Part shown: positions 11,796-22,947 of the stretch, piece after piece | How positions within the stretch are numbered: position 1 is the stretch's first letter | How the letters are laid out: every line of letters starts with the position of its first letter | Assembly: GCA_963966185.1 (NCBI GenBank) | Contig: CAWZYM010000040.1 | Coordinates: 110,001 to 174,000 of the forward strand | DNA: 64,000 nucleotides | Origin: Rhabditoides inermis | Taxonomy: Eukaryota; Nematoda; Chromadorea; Rhabditida; Rhabditidae | Direction of reading: 5' to 3' | The notes under the pieces: model-generated | What the model saw: the letters and a program-made list of their open reading frames with translations, nothing else | Told to the model about the DNA's origin: nothing | Database searches by the model: none | Translations under genes and position numbers: made by a program

Positions 11796-12466
11796 ATGAT
11801 AGAAACGTGAATGATTCAAGTATTTCTGTTCTTGAAAGAGAATCGCATATTGTGTTCAGAATGTCCATGTAATTGTGTATTCGAGAAGAATACGTCAATA
11901 CACGAACCTGACTTTTCGCTTGGGGATAGGTAGAGAAGAGAATGGCAAGAATTCGCAAACCGTCTTCGATTCGAGTTCTCACTCGCACACTGCATGAGTA
12001 CATACTTACAGTCTCATACACATACTCACATACATACTTATACCATAATCTCTACTCTTTTCACTACAATTCTCATGCGTTCTCATTTCAGTAGAGGTGA
12101 GTCAAGAGAGGGGTGTTTGATCAAGAGATTTTAATCAAATGCGGGTAGTTCTGAAATCAGAGACGCCAATGAGAGCGTTTTTTTCGGGTGGCCGAAATAA
12201 CGGCCGATGGCCGAAAAAACGGCCTTTTCCCGTTGTAAATAGGCGGTGTTGGAGCCAGTTGGGTTCAAGGAACCAACATTTCGCAAGCGAATTGCGTCTC
12301 CCAGGAAAGTCGCTGGCACTCGAACAAAAAAGAACGGAAAGTACTAATCGAGTAGAACGTAACCTGTTTTTGGAAAATTGTGACATCTAAAGATAAAGAT
12401 ATGGTAACTACCAGAACATGCATAGAACCTTGCAAACTAAGGAAACGTGTAAAAACTGAAAATAAA
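11796..12466. other. intergenic stretch between dehydrogenase gene and RNA-gene array
   Basis: No gene recognised. A GC-rich stretch at about 12185-12230 repeats CGGCC and GGCCG motifs on both strands (small inverted repeats). The boundary with the array is abrupt at 12467, where identity with the unit begins between the U5 and tRNA-Ala genes. Confidence 0.5.
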
Positions 12467-12543
12467 CACCGCCATCGTCTTGCAAGAGCAAAACAGTGAG
12501 AGACGCATAATAGGACAGCGAGGGTGAACTGAACAAAAAGTTC

Positions 12544-12615
12544 TGGAGGTATGGGGAATTGAACCCCAGCCCTCTCCCATGCTAAGGGAGCGCTCTACCA
12601 CTGAGCTATACCCCC
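12544..12615 (-). tRNA. tRNA-Ala(AGC), copy 1
   Basis: 72-nt cloverleaf read on the minus strand. The acceptor stem GGGGGTA/TACCTCC contains the G3-U70 pair that marks alanine tRNAs; the D arm is GCTC/GAGC, the anticodon loop TTAGCAT (anticodon AGC) and the T arm TGGGG/CCCCA. No intron; CCA is not encoded. This is the standard form of the 38 copies. Confidence 0.97.
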
Positions 12616-12683
12616 ATGTGAGAGAGACGAAGATAAAAGTGTAGACACGCGGACTGGATCTGCCAGCGGGGAATGAAAAGGTA

Positions 12684-12770
12684 CGACTATGGCAGGGATC
12701 GAACCTGCAATTGAAATCTTCTCCTTCGTAGGTCGTAGGACTACGCGTTATTCATTGCGCCACACAGGAT
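12684..12770 (-). pseudogene. decayed tRNA-Arg, one per unit (unit 1 shown)
   Basis: Clearly a relative of the tRNA-Arg(ACG) 190 bp to its right: the T arm with the B box, the D arm and part of the acceptor stem match. The first two acceptor pairs are lost, the variable loop has a 6-nt insertion and the anticodon arm contains a duplicated CGTAGG block so no 5-bp stem can form. I tried to read it as an intron-containing tRNA and found no consistent splice form. The same sequence recurs in all 38 units, starting 140 bp (139-141 in variants) right of each tRNA-Ala start. The intact B box means it could still be transcribed. Confidence 0.65.
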
Positions 12771-12958
12771 ATTCTTATTGAGCTCCGCATGTTTCGTGAG
12801 TGTTTGATCATTTAATATATTCTCGCTAACATTGATAACTAGTAACCTGCAGAAGATGTTATCGAAAAAAAAACGTTATGAACGGTAACCGCTTGATCAA
12901 CAATAGTGATGAGTTGAAGATAATAAAAGAACAAAACCGATGGTAACAACAAAAGATA

Positions 12959-13031
12959 CGACCATGGCAGGGATCGAACCTGCAATCTTCTGCTCCGTAG
13001 GCAGACGCGTTATCCATTGCGCCACACGGCC
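12959..13031 (-). tRNA. tRNA-Arg(ACG), copy 1
   Basis: 73-nt cloverleaf on the minus strand. Acceptor GGCCGTG/CATGGTC with discriminator G, anticodon stem TCTGC/GCAGA with loop CTACGGA (anticodon ACG), T arm GCAGG/CCTGC with TTCGATC. No intron. All 38 copies appear identical. Confidence 0.97.
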
Positions 13032-13186
13032 ACGCTCTGCTCTCACTCTAAAGCCAAGATGAGCGGTGACCCACCCTGCAACTGTTGCTTTTTCTCCAAC
13101 ACCAGCTGCCATGACTGTGACACGATTAAACCTTCATTCTTCATTGATTTTCACTGTTGCAAACGGTCGCACTGTGATGTTCTCTC

Positions 13187-13269
13187 TATAAAAGGTGACC
13201 TGTGACCTAGCCCGAAGCGCTGGCTTCTCGGTCGTCCGACTGACACGACTTTGAAATCGTATTTTTTTT
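13187..13269 (+). ncRNA. possible short Pol III transcript: TATA box, hairpins, T8 run (one per unit, unit 1 shown)
   Basis: TATAAAA at 13187-13193 is followed, 20-30 bp on, by sequence that can fold into three small hairpins (GAAGC/GCTTC, GTCG/CGAC, ACGA/TCGT) and then T8 at 13262-13269. This is the layout of a type 3 Pol III gene, but the product would be only about 50-60 nt and matches no RNA family I know. It converges on the 3' end of U5. Present in every unit at the same offset; in unit 35 the third hairpin has two A-to-T changes (53759, 53767) that do not compensate each other. Confidence 0.3.
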
Positions 13270-13287
13270 AAAACAACGTTCGTATTT

Positions 13288-13411
13288 ATGTCCCGCTCTT
13301 TCGAGGGGATTCCAAAAATCATAGAAACTCATATTTGCAAGCCGCCACGGAATTCTTTAGTAAAAGGCGAAAGAATTTCACGGTTAACTGTCGGTTCGCA
13401 AGAGGATGCAT
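13288..13411 (-). ncRNA. U5 snRNA, copy 1
   Basis: Spliceosomal RNA of the U5 snRNP that holds the exon ends during splicing. The minus strand has the invariant loop I CGCCTTTTACTAAAG (13355-13369) on a stem of AAATTCTTT/AAAGAATT, preceded by TTAACCGTG. Downstream come an Sm site GATTTTTGGA (13311-13320) and a 3' hairpin TCCCCTC-GAAA-GAGCGGGA (13291-13309) with one bulged C. The 5' end near 13411 and the 3' end near 13288 are estimates from family length (about 120 nt). Confidence 0.93.
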
Positions 13412-13542
13412 AACACCATCCATTGGCTGACAAAAGCAGAAGCCGCGGCAAAAGGGCGCCGGGTTCACCGCCATCGTCTTGCAAGAGCAAAACAGTGAGA
13501 GACGCATAATAGGACAGCGAGGGTGAACTGAACAAAAAGTTC

Positions 13543-13614
13543 TGGAGGTATGGGGAATTGAACCCCAGCCCTCTCCCATGCTAAGGGAGCGCTCTACCAC
13601 TGAGCTATACCCCC
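13543..13614 (-). tRNA. tRNA-Ala(AGC), copy 2
   Basis: Standard 72-nt form. Confidence 0.97.
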
Positions 13615-13957
13615 ATGTGAGAGAGACGAAGATAAAAGTGTAGACACGCGGACTGGATCTGCCAGCGGGGAATGAAAAGGTACGACTATGGCAGGGATCG
13701 AACCTGCAATTGAAATCTTCTCCTTCGTAGGTCGTAGGACTACGCGTTATTCATTGCGCCACACAGGATATTCTTATTGAGCTCCGCATGTTTCGTGAGT
13801 GTTTGATCATTTAATATATTCTCGCTAACATTGATAACTAGTAACCTGCAGAAGATGTTATCGAAAAAAAAACGTTATGAACGGTAACCGCTTGATCAAC
13901 AATAGTGATGAGTTGAAGATAATAAAAGAACAAAACCGATGGTAACAACAAAAGATA

Positions 13958-14030
13958 CGACCATGGCAGGGATCGAACCTGCAATCTTCTGCTCCGTAGG
14001 CAGACGCGTTATCCATTGCGCCACACGGCC
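13958..14030 (-). tRNA. tRNA-Arg(ACG), copy 2
   Basis: Same as copy 1. Confidence 0.97.
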
Positions 14031-14286
14031 ACGCTCTGCTCTCACTCTAAAGCCAAGATGAGCGGTGACCCACCCTGCAACTGTTGCTTTTTCTCCAACA
14101 CCAGCTGCCATGACTGTGACACGATTAAACCTTCATTCTTCATTGATTTTCACTGTTGCAAACGGTCGCACTGTGATGTTCTCTCTATAAAAGGTGACCT
14201 GTGACCTAGCCCGAAGCGCTGGCTTCTCGGTCGTCCGACTGACACGACTTTGAAATCGTATTTTTTTTAAAACAACGTTCGTATTT

Positions 14287-14410
14287 ATGTCCCGCTCTTT
14301 CGAGGGGATTCCAAAAATCATAGAAACTCATATTTGCAAGCCGCCACGGAATTCTTTAGTAAAAGGCGAAAGAATTTCACGGTTAACTGTCGGTTCGCAA
14401 GAGGATGCAT
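14287..14410 (-). ncRNA. U5 snRNA, copy 2
   Basis: Loop I, Sm site and 3' hairpin as in copy 1. Confidence 0.92.
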
Positions 14411-14541
14411 AACACCATCCATTGGCTGACAAAAGCAGAAGCCGCGGCAAAAGGGCGCCGGGTTCACCGCCATCGTCTTGCAAGAGCAAAACAGTGAGAG
14501 ACGCATAATAGGACAGCGAGGGTGAACTGAACAAAAAGTTC

Positions 14542-14613
14542 TGGAGGTATGGGGAATTGAACCCCAGCCCTCTCCCATGCTAAGGGAGCGCTCTACCACT
14601 GAGCTATACCCCC
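14542..14613 (-). tRNA. tRNA-Ala(AGC), copy 3
   Basis: Standard form. Confidence 0.97.
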
Positions 14614-14956
14614 ATGTGAGAGAGACGAAGATAAAAGTGTAGACACGCGGACTGGATCTGCCAGCGGGGAATGAAAAGGTACGACTATGGCAGGGATCGA
14701 ACCTGCAATTGAAATCTTCTCCTTCGTAGGTCGTAGGACTACGCGTTATTCATTGCGCCACACAGGATATTCTTATTGAGCTCCGCATGTTTCGTGAGTG
14801 TTTGATCATTTAATATATTCTCGCTAACATTGATAACTAGTAACCTGCAGAAGATGTTATCGAAAAAAAAACGTTATGAACGGTAACCGCTTGATCAACA
14901 ATAGTGATGAGTTGAAGATAATAAAAGAACAAAACCGATGGTAACAACAAAAGATA

Positions 14957-15029
14957 CGACCATGGCAGGGATCGAACCTGCAATCTTCTGCTCCGTAGGC
15001 AGACGCGTTATCCATTGCGCCACACGGCC
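14957..15029 (-). tRNA. tRNA-Arg(ACG), copy 3
   Basis: Same as copy 1. Confidence 0.97.
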
Positions 15030-15285
15030 ACGCTCTGCTCTCACTCTAAAGCCAAGATGAGCGGTGACCCACCCTGCAACTGTTGCTTTTTCTCCAACAC
15101 CAGCTGCCATGACTGTGACACGATTAAACCTTCATTCTTCATTGATTTTCACTGTTGCAAACGGTCGCACTGTGATGTTCTCTCTATAAAAGGTGACCTG
15201 TGACCTAGCCCGAAGCGCTGGCTTCTCGGTCGTCCGACTGACACGACTTTGAAATCGTATTTTTTTTAAAACAACGTTCGTATTT

Positions 15286-15409
15286 ATGTCCCGCTCTTTC
15301 GAGGGGATTCCAAAAATCATAGAAACTCATATTTGCAAGCCGCCACGGAATTCTTTAGTAAAAGGCGAAAGAATTTCACGGTTAACTGTCGGTTCGCAAG
15401 AGGATGCAT
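15286..15409 (-). ncRNA. U5 snRNA, copy 3
   Basis: As copy 1. Confidence 0.92.
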
Positions 15410-15540
15410 AACACCATCCATTGGCTGACAAAAGCAGAAGCCGCGGCAAAAGGGCGCCGGGTTCACCGCCATCGTCTTGCAAGAGCAAAACAGTGAGAGA
15501 CGCATAATAGGACAGCGAGGGTGAACTGAACAAAAAGTTC

Positions 15541-15612
15541 TGGAGGTATGGGGAATTGAACCCCAGCCCTCTCCCATGCTAAGGGAGCGCTCTACCACTG
15601 AGCTATACCCCC
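15541..15612 (-). tRNA. tRNA-Ala(AGC), copy 4
   Basis: Standard form. Confidence 0.97.
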
Positions 15613-15955
15613 ATGTGAGAGAGACGAAGATAAAAGTGTAGACACGCGGACTGGATCTGCCAGCGGGGAATGAAAAGGTACGACTATGGCAGGGATCGAA
15701 CCTGCAATTGAAATCTTCTCCTTCGTAGGTCGTAGGACTACGCGTTATTCATTGCGCCACACAGGATATTCTTATTGAGCTCCGCATGTTTCGTGAGTGT
15801 TTGATCATTTAATATATTCTCGCTAACATTGATAACTAGTAACCTGCAGAAGATGTTATCGAAAAAAAAACGTTATGAACGGTAACCGCTTGATCAACAA
15901 TAGTGATGAGTTGAAGATAATAAAAGAACAAAACCGATGGTAACAACAAAAGATA

Positions 15956-16028
15956 CGACCATGGCAGGGATCGAACCTGCAATCTTCTGCTCCGTAGGCA
16001 GACGCGTTATCCATTGCGCCACACGGCC
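15956..16028 (-). tRNA. tRNA-Arg(ACG), copy 4
   Basis: Same as copy 1. Confidence 0.97.
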
Positions 16029-16284
16029 ACGCTCTGCTCTCACTCTAAAGCCAAGATGAGCGGTGACCCACCCTGCAACTGTTGCTTTTTCTCCAACACC
16101 AGCTGCCATGACTGTGACACGATTAAACCTTCATTCTTCATTGATTTTCACTGTTGCAAACGGTCGCACTGTGATGTTCTCTCTATAAAAGGTGACCTGT
16201 GACCTAGCCCGAAGCGCTGGCTTCTCGGTCGTCCGACTGACACGACTTTGAAATCGTATTTTTTTTAAAACAACGTTCGTATTT

Positions 16285-16408
16285 ATGTCCCGCTCTTTCG
16301 AGGGGATTCCAAAAATCATAGAAACTCATATTTGCAAGCCGCCACGGAATTCTTTAGTAAAAGGCGAAAGAATTTCACGGTTAACTGTCGGTTCGCAAGA
16401 GGATGCAT
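16285..16408 (-). ncRNA. U5 snRNA, copy 4
   Basis: As copy 1. Confidence 0.92.
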
Positions 16409-16539
16409 AACACCATCCATTGGCTGACAAAAGCAGAAGCCGCGGCAAAAGGGCGCCGGGTTCACCGCCATCGTCTTGCAAGAGCAAAACAGTGAGAGAC
16501 GCATAATAGGACAGCGAGGGTGAACTGAACAAAAAGTTC

Positions 16540-16611
16540 TGGAGGTATGGGGAATTGAACCCCAGCCCTCTCCCATGCTAAGGGAGCGCTCTACCACTGA
16601 GCTATACCCCC
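16540..16611 (-). tRNA. tRNA-Ala(AGC), copy 5
   Basis: Standard form. Confidence 0.97.
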
Positions 16612-16954
16612 ATGTGAGAGAGACGAAGATAAAAGTGTAGACACGCGGACTGGATCTGCCAGCGGGGAATGAAAAGGTACGACTATGGCAGGGATCGAAC
16701 CTGCAATTGAAATCTTCTCCTTCGTAGGTCGTAGGACTACGCGTTATTCATTGCGCCACACAGGATATTCTTATTGAGCTCCGCATGTTTCGTGAGTGTT
16801 TGATCATTTAATATATTCTCGCTAACATTGATAACTAGTAACCTGCAGAAGATGTTATCGAAAAAAAAACGTTATGAACGGTAACCGCTTGATCAACAAT
16901 AGTGATGAGTTGAAGATAATAAAAGAACAAAACCGATGGTAACAACAAAAGATA

Positions 16955-17027
16955 CGACCATGGCAGGGATCGAACCTGCAATCTTCTGCTCCGTAGGCAG
17001 ACGCGTTATCCATTGCGCCACACGGCC
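16955..17027 (-). tRNA. tRNA-Arg(ACG), copy 5
   Basis: Same as copy 1. Confidence 0.97.
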
Positions 17028-17283
17028 ACGCTCTGCTCTCACTCTAAAGCCAAGATGAGCGGTGACCCACCCTGCAACTGTTGCTTTTTCTCCAACACCA
17101 GCTGCCATGACTGTGACACGATTAAACCTTCATTCTTCATTGATTTTCACTGTTGCAAACGGTCGCACTGTGATGTTCTCTCTATAAAAGGTGACCTGTG
17201 ACCTAGCCCGAAGCGCTGGCTTCTCGGTCGTCCGACTGACACGACTTTGAAATCGTATTTTTTTTAAAACAACGTTCGTATTT

Positions 17284-17407
17284 ATGTCCCGCTCTTTCGA
17301 GGGGATTCCAAAAATCATAGAAACTCATATTTGCAAGCCGCCACGGAATTCTTTAGTAAAAGGCGAAAGAATTTCACGGTTAACTGTCGGTTCGCAAGAG
17401 GATGCAT
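17284..17407 (-). ncRNA. U5 snRNA, copy 5
   Basis: As copy 1. Confidence 0.92.
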
Positions 17408-17538
17408 AACACCATCCATTGGCTGACAAAAGCAGAAGCCGCGGCAAAAGGGCGCCGGGTTCACCGCCATCGTCTTGCAAGAGCAAAACAGTGAGAGACG
17501 CATAATAGGACAGCGAGGGTGAACTGAACAAAAAGTTC

Positions 17539-17610
17539 TGGAGGTATGGGGAATTGAACCCCAGCCCTCTCCCATGCTAAGGGAGCGCTCTACCACTGAG
17601 CTATACCCCC
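17539..17610 (-). tRNA. tRNA-Ala(AGC), copy 6
   Basis: Standard form. Confidence 0.97.
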
Positions 17611-17953
17611 ATGTGAGAGAGACGAAGATAAAAGTGTAGACACGCGGACTGGATCTGCCAGCGGGGAATGAAAAGGTACGACTATGGCAGGGATCGAACC
17701 TGCAATTGAAATCTTCTCCTTCGTAGGTCGTAGGACTACGCGTTATTCATTGCGCCACACAGGATATTCTTATTGAGCTCCGCATGTTTCGTGAGTGTTT
17801 GATCATTTAATATATTCTCGCTAACATTGATAACTAGTAACCTGCAGAAGATGTTATCGAAAAAAAAACGTTATGAACGGTAACCGCTTGATCAACAATA
17901 GTGATGAGTTGAAGATAATAAAAGAACAAAACCGATGGTAACAACAAAAGATA

Positions 17954-18026
17954 CGACCATGGCAGGGATCGAACCTGCAATCTTCTGCTCCGTAGGCAGA
18001 CGCGTTATCCATTGCGCCACACGGCC
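17954..18026 (-). tRNA. tRNA-Arg(ACG), copy 6
   Basis: Same as copy 1. Confidence 0.97.
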
Positions 18027-18282
18027 ACGCTCTGCTCTCACTCTAAAGCCAAGATGAGCGGTGACCCACCCTGCAACTGTTGCTTTTTCTCCAACACCAG
18101 CTGCCATGACTGTGACACGATTAAACCTTCATTCTTCATTGATTTTCACTGTTGCAAACGGTCGCACTGTGATGTTCTCTCTATAAAAGGTGACCTGTGA
18201 CCTAGCCCGAAGCGCTGGCTTCTCGGTCGTCCGACTGACACGACTTTGAAATCGTATTTTTTTTAAAACAACGTTCGTATTT

Positions 18283-18406
18283 ATGTCCCGCTCTTTCGAG
18301 GGGATTCCAAAAATCATAGAAACTCATATTTGCAAGCCGCCACGGAATTCTTTAGTAAAAGGCGAAAGAATTTCACGGTTAACTGTCGGTTCGCAAGAGG
18401 ATGCAT
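18283..18406 (-). ncRNA. U5 snRNA, copy 6
   Basis: As copy 1. Confidence 0.92.
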
Positions 18407-18537
18407 AACACCATCCATTGGCTGACAAAAGCAGAAGCCGCGGCAAAAGGGCGCCGGGTTCACCGCCATCGTCTTGCAAGAGCAAAACAGTGAGAGACGC
18501 ATAATAGGACAGCGAGGGTGAACTGAACAAAAAGTTC

Positions 18538-18609
18538 TGGAGGTATGGGGAATTGAACCCCAGCCCTCTCCCATGCTAAGGGAGCGCTCTACCACTGAGC
18601 TATACCCCC
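18538..18609 (-). tRNA. tRNA-Ala(AGC), copy 7
   Basis: Standard form. Confidence 0.97.
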
Positions 18610-18952
18610 ATGTGAGAGAGACGAAGATAAAAGTGTAGACACGCGGACTGGATCTGCCAGCGGGGAATGAAAAGGTACGACTATGGCAGGGATCGAACCT
18701 GCAATTGAAATCTTCTCCTTCGTAGGTCGTAGGACTACGCGTTATTCATTGCGCCACACAGGATATTCTTATTGAGCTCCGCATGTTTCGTGAGTGTTTG
18801 ATCATTTAATATATTCTCGCTAACATTGATAACTAGTAACCTGCAGAAGATGTTATCGAAAAAAAAACGTTATGAACGGTAACCGCTTGATCAACAATAG
18901 TGATGAGTTGAAGATAATAAAAGAACAAAACCGATGGTAACAACAAAAGATA

Positions 18953-19025
18953 CGACCATGGCAGGGATCGAACCTGCAATCTTCTGCTCCGTAGGCAGAC
19001 GCGTTATCCATTGCGCCACACGGCC
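18953..19025 (-). tRNA. tRNA-Arg(ACG), copy 7
   Basis: Same as copy 1. Confidence 0.97.
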
Positions 19026-19281
19026 ACGCTCTGCTCTCACTCTAAAGCCAAGATGAGCGGTGACCCACCCTGCAACTGTTGCTTTTTCTCCAACACCAGC
19101 TGCCATGACTGTGACACGATTAAACCTTCATTCTTCATTGATTTTCACTGTTGCAAACGGTCGCACTGTGATGTTCTCTCTATAAAAGGTGACCTGTGAC
19201 CTAGCCCGAAGCGCTGGCTTCTCGGTCGTCCGACTGACACGACTTTGAAATCGTATTTTTTTTAAAACAACGTTCGTATTT

Positions 19282-19405
19282 ATGTCCCGCTCTTTCGAGG
19301 GGATTCCAAAAATCATAGAAACTCATATTTGCAAGCCGCCACGGAATTCTTTAGTAAAAGGCGAAAGAATTTCACGGTTAACTGTCGGTTCGCAAGAGGA
19401 TGCAT
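19282..19405 (-). ncRNA. U5 snRNA, copy 7
   Basis: As copy 1. Confidence 0.92.
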
Positions 19406-19536
19406 AACACCATCCATTGGCTGACAAAAGCAGAAGCCGCGGCAAAAGGGCGCCGGGTTCACCGCCATCGTCTTGCAAGAGCAAAACAGTGAGAGACGCA
19501 TAATAGGACAGCGAGGGTGAACTGAACAAAAAGTTC

Positions 19537-19608
19537 TGGAGGTATGGGGAATTGAACCCCAGCCCTCTCCCATGCTAAGGGAGCGCTCTACCACTGAGCT
19601 ATACCCCC
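19537..19608 (-). tRNA. tRNA-Ala(AGC), copy 8
   Basis: Standard form. Confidence 0.97.
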
Positions 19609-19951
19609 ATGTGAGAGAGACGAAGATAAAAGTGTAGACACGCGGACTGGATCTGCCAGCGGGGAATGAAAAGGTACGACTATGGCAGGGATCGAACCTG
19701 CAATTGAAATCTTCTCCTTCGTAGGTCGTAGGACTACGCGTTATTCATTGCGCCACACAGGATATTCTTATTGAGCTCCGCATGTTTCGTGAGTGTTTGA
19801 TCATTTAATATATTCTCGCTAACATTGATAACTAGTAACCTGCAGAAGATGTTATCGAAAAAAAAACGTTATGAACGGTAACCGCTTGATCAACAATAGT
19901 GATGAGTTGAAGATAATAAAAGAACAAAACCGATGGTAACAACAAAAGATA

Positions 19952-20024
19952 CGACCATGGCAGGGATCGAACCTGCAATCTTCTGCTCCGTAGGCAGACG
20001 CGTTATCCATTGCGCCACACGGCC
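19952..20024 (-). tRNA. tRNA-Arg(ACG), copy 8
   Basis: Same as copy 1. Confidence 0.97.
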
Positions 20025-20280
20025 ACGCTCTGCTCTCACTCTAAAGCCAAGATGAGCGGTGACCCACCCTGCAACTGTTGCTTTTTCTCCAACACCAGCT
20101 GCCATGACTGTGACACGATTAAACCTTCATTCTTCATTGATTTTCACTGTTGCAAACGGTCGCACTGTGATGTTCTCTCTATAAAAGGTGACCTGTGACC
20201 TAGCCCGAAGCGCTGGCTTCTCGGTCGTCCGACTGACACGACTTTGAAATCGTATTTTTTTTAAAACAACGTTCGTATTT

Positions 20281-20404
20281 ATGTCCCGCTCTTTCGAGGG
20301 GATTCCAAAAATCATAGAAACTCATATTTGCAAGCCGCCACGGAATTCTTTAGTAAAAGGCGAAAGAATTTCACGGTTAACTGTCGGTTCGCAAGAGGAT
20401 GCAT
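20281..20404 (-). ncRNA. U5 snRNA, copy 8
   Basis: As copy 1. Confidence 0.92.
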
Positions 20405-20535
20405 AACACCATCCATTGGCTGACAAAAGCAGAAGCCGCGGCAAAAGGGCGCCGGGTTCACCGCCATCGTCTTGCAAGAGCAAAACAGTGAGAGACGCAT
20501 AATAGGACAGCGAGGGTGAACTGAACAAAAAGTTC

Positions 20536-20606
20536 TGGAGGTATGGGGAATTGAACCCCAGCCCTCTCCCATGCTAAGGGAGCGCTCTACCACTGAGCTA
20601 TACCCC
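20536..20606 (-). tRNA. tRNA-Ala(AGC), copy 9, one-base acceptor deletion
   Basis: First of 16 copies with four instead of five G at the 5' end. The upstream T would fall at position 1 opposite C72, leaving a 6-bp acceptor stem; the G3-U70 pair is kept. It may still be charged, but 5' processing could be affected. Confidence 0.9.
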
Positions 20607-20949
20607 ATGTGAGAGAGACGAAGATAAAAGTGTAGACACGCGGACTGGATCTGCCAGCGGGGAATGAAAAGGTACGACTATGGCAGGGATCGAACCTGCA
20701 ATTGAAATCTTCTCCTTCGTAGGTCGTAGGACTACGCGTTATTCATTGCGCCACACAGGATATTCTTATTGAGCTCCGCATGTTTCGTGAGTGTTTGATC
20801 ATTTAATATATTCTCGCTAACATTGATAACTAGTAACCTGCAGAAGATGTTATCGAAAAAAAAACGTTATGAACGGTAACCGCTTGATCAACAATAGTGA
20901 TGAGTTGAAGATAATAAAAGAACAAAACCGATGGTAACAACAAAAGATA

Positions 20950-21022
20950 CGACCATGGCAGGGATCGAACCTGCAATCTTCTGCTCCGTAGGCAGACGCG
21001 TTATCCATTGCGCCACACGGCC
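20950..21022 (-). tRNA. tRNA-Arg(ACG), copy 9
   Basis: Same as copy 1. Confidence 0.97.
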
Positions 21023-21278
21023 ACGCTCTGCTCTCACTCTAAAGCCAAGATGAGCGGTGACCCACCCTGCAACTGTTGCTTTTTCTCCAACACCAGCTGC
21101 CATGACTGTGACACGATTAAACCTTCATTCTTCATTGATTTTCACTGTTGCAAACGGTCGCACTGTGATGTTCTCTCTATAAAAGGTGACCTGTGACCTA
21201 GCCCGAAGCGCTGGCTTCTCGGTCGTCCGACTGACACGACTTTGAAATCGTATTTTTTTTAAAACAACGTTCGTATTT

Positions 21279-21402
21279 ATGTCCCGCTCTTTCGAGGGGA
21301 TTCCAAAAATCATAGAAACTCATATTTGCAAGCCGCCACGGAATTCTTTAGTAAAAGGCGAAAGAATTTCACGGTTAACTGTCGGTTCGCAAGAGGATGC
21401 AT
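21279..21402 (-). ncRNA. U5 snRNA, copy 9
   Basis: As copy 1. Confidence 0.92.
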
Positions 21403-21533
21403 AACACCATCCATTGGCTGACAAAAGCAGAAGCCGCGGCAAAAGGGCGCCGGGTTCACCGCCATCGTCTTGCAAGAGCAAAACAGTGAGAGACGCATAA
21501 TAGGACAGCGAGGGTGAACTGAACAAAAAGTTC

Positions 21534-21605
21534 TGGAGGTATGGGGAATTGAACCCCAGCCCTCTCCCATGCTAAGGGAGCGCTCTACCACTGAGCTATA
21601 CCCCC
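21534..21605 (-). tRNA. tRNA-Ala(AGC), copy 10
   Basis: Standard form. Confidence 0.97.
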
Positions 21606-21948
21606 ATGTGAGAGAGACGAAGATAAAAGTGTAGACACGCGGACTGGATCTGCCAGCGGGGAATGAAAAGGTACGACTATGGCAGGGATCGAACCTGCAA
21701 TTGAAATCTTCTCCTTCGTAGGTCGTAGGACTACGCGTTATTCATTGCGCCACACAGGATATTCTTATTGAGCTCCGCATGTTTCGTGAGTGTTTGATCA
21801 TTTAATATATTCTCGCTAACATTGATAACTAGTAACCTGCAGAAGATGTTATCGAAAAAAAAACGTTATGAACGGTAACCGCTTGATCAACAATAGTGAT
21901 GAGTTGAAGATAATAAAAGAACAAAACCGATGGTAACAACAAAAGATA

Positions 21949-22021
21949 CGACCATGGCAGGGATCGAACCTGCAATCTTCTGCTCCGTAGGCAGACGCGT
22001 TATCCATTGCGCCACACGGCC
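21949..22021 (-). tRNA. tRNA-Arg(ACG), copy 10
   Basis: Same as copy 1. Confidence 0.97.
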
Positions 22022-22277
22022 ACGCTCTGCTCTCACTCTAAAGCCAAGATGAGCGGTGACCCACCCTGCAACTGTTGCTTTTTCTCCAACACCAGCTGCC
22101 ATGACTGTGACACGATTAAACCTTCATTCTTCATTGATTTTCACTGTTGCAAACGGTCGCACTGTGATGTTCTCTCTATAAAAGGTGACCTGTGACCTAG
22201 CCCGAAGCGCTGGCTTCTCGGTCGTCCGACTGACACGACTTTGAAATCGTATTTTTTTTAAAACAACGTTCGTATTT

Positions 22278-22401
22278 ATGTCCCGCTCTTTCGAGGGGAT
22301 TCCAAAAATCATAGAAACTCATATTTGCAAGCCGCCACGGAATTCTTTAGTAAAAGGCGAAAGAATTTCACGGTTAACTGTCGGTTCGCAAGAGGATGCA
22401 T
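22278..22401 (-). ncRNA. U5 snRNA, copy 10
   Basis: As copy 1. Confidence 0.92.
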
Positions 22402-22532
22402 AACACCATCCATTGGCTGACAAAAGCAGAAGCCGCGGCAAAAGGGCGCCGGGTTCACCGCCATCGTCTTGCAAGAGCAAAACAGTGAGAGACGCATAAT
22501 AGGACAGCGAGGGTGAACTGAACAAAAAGTTC

Positions 22533-22604
22533 TGGAGGTATGGGGAATTGAACCCCAGCCCTCTCCCATGCTAAGGGAGCGCTCTACCACTGAGCTATAC
22601 CCCC
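22533..22604 (-). tRNA. tRNA-Ala(AGC), copy 11
   Basis: Standard form. Confidence 0.97.
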
Positions 22605-22947
22605 ATGTGAGAGAGACGAAGATAAAAGTGTAGACACGCGGACTGGATCTGCCAGCGGGGAATGAAAAGGTACGACTATGGCAGGGATCGAACCTGCAAT
22701 TGAAATCTTCTCCTTCGTAGGTCGTAGGACTACGCGTTATTCATTGCGCCACACAGGATATTCTTATTGAGCTCCGCATGTTTCGTGAGTGTTTGATCAT
22801 TTAATATATTCTCGCTAACATTGATAACTAGTAACCTGCAGAAGATGTTATCGAAAAAAAAACGTTATGAACGGTAACCGCTTGATCAACAATAGTGATG
22901 AGTTGAAGATAATAAAAGAACAAAACCGATGGTAACAACAAAAGATA

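Noticed and set aside
12684..12770. Intron-containing tRNA-Arg
   Set aside because: No choice of intron restores a 5-bp anticodon stem, and the first acceptor pairs are also lost.
13288..13411. SL RNA gene in the array unit
   Set aside because: The Sm site with 3' hairpin first suggested an SL RNA, but the loop CGCCTTTTACTAAAG and flanking stems identify U5 snRNA, and no SL exon is present at the 5' end.
12467..13466. 5S rRNA gene in the array unit
   Set aside because: Expected from the 1-kb 5S/SL1 arrays of Caenorhabditis, but no 5S-like sequence is seen on either strand.
12897..13600. Short open frames of 60-104 codons repeated every 999 bp on both strands
   Set aside because: They lie over or opposite the tRNA and U5 genes and recur only because the unit recurs; codons show no protein-like pattern.
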